Assembly (NCBI RefSeq): GCF_000372445.1
Contig: NZ_AQUY01000002.1
Span: 523,561 to 587,560, forward strand
DNA from: Corynebacterium ulceribovis DSM 45146
GTDB taxonomy: Bacteria; Actinomycetota; Actinomycetes; Mycobacteriales; Mycobacteriaceae
Direction: 5' to 3'
DNA: 64,000 nt
Both the position numbers and the translations under genes were made by a program. Positions 63,949 through 64,000 of this stretch are shown here, one piece after another. The notes below the pieces were generated by a model, which made no database searches, was not told the origin of the DNA, and saw only the letters and a program-made list of their open reading frames with translations. Position 1 is the first letter of the stretch, and each line of letters opens with the position of its first letter.

Positions 63949-64000
63949 CCGTTACTGAAGAAGCGGGTTGTACTTCAAACTATTTGGCGTATTGGTGCAT

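Overview
The window is a stretch of actinobacterial chromosome, most likely from a Corynebacterium or a close relative. The reasons are a GC content I estimate near 60%, frequent GTG and TTG starts, and a core gene order dnaE, ilvA, treZ, treY, glgX, bioB, nadA-nadC, hisDCB-HA-impA-FI, trpE-C-B-A, lgt, pyk, glgP that follows the order I remember from Mycobacterium tuberculosis and, for most of it, C. glutamicum. About 55 protein genes fill it almost wall to wall. No gene-free stretch exceeds 300 bases (the longest is about 240, before nadA). I see no rRNA, tRNA, CRISPR array or insertion sequence.

Layout. 1-9.5 kb: 3' part of dnaE, ilvA, a 14-TM multidrug exporter and a 1,201-residue protein of unknown function. 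9.5-15 kb: treZ against a YigZ-S4 cluster, an HNH/DUF222 nuclease and a nitrobindin. 15-17.7 kb: a three-gene ABC importer of the TrpXYZ type. 17.7-26.7 kb: mostly minus strand, with an unknown gene, treY and the small alarmone synthetase relS in one tight operon, a DnaQ-BRCT exonuclease, an orphan HigA-type regulator, glgX and a TetR regulator. 26.7-30.5 kb: a histidine-rich metal-binding protein, bioB with its auxiliary gene bsaP, an MHS transporter and a membrane protein. 30.5-39.2 kb: three large helical-repeat proteins of unknown function around nadA-nadC. 39.3-47.4 kb: the histidine operon, including two membrane genes. 47.4-49.1 kb: an AAA-type ATPase with a repeat-bearing leader and a PhnB-like protein lacking a normal start codon. 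49.2-58.6 kb: trpE and its membrane companion, an arsR/acr3 arsenic module, then trpC-trpB-trpA-lgt-pyk. 58.8-64 kb: glycogen phosphorylase, an Old Yellow Enzyme and an M20 amidohydrolase.

How the genes fit together. treY and treZ convert maltodextrin ends into trehalose, glgX trims glycogen branches and glgP phosphorolyses the outer chains, so four alpha-glucan enzymes share the window. The his, trp, ilv, nad and bio genes are biosynthetic. hisG, hisE, trpG, trpD and nadB are absent from this window.

Signals. A run of genes (ilvA, treZ, yigZ, the exonuclease, the 188-aa membrane gene, trpE, trpB, lgt, glgP, the M20 gene) has a -10-like hexamer 5-7 bases before the start codon, which points to leaderless mRNAs. 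Clear operators include an ArsR dyad between arsR and acr3, a tandem BioQ-like repeat before bioB and a 20-bp perfect palindrome on the lgt promoter. Best candidates for something undescribed are the 1,201-aa protein, the WW-starting helical-repeat family beside nadA and hisD, and the AAACTGAG repeats in front of the ATPase.
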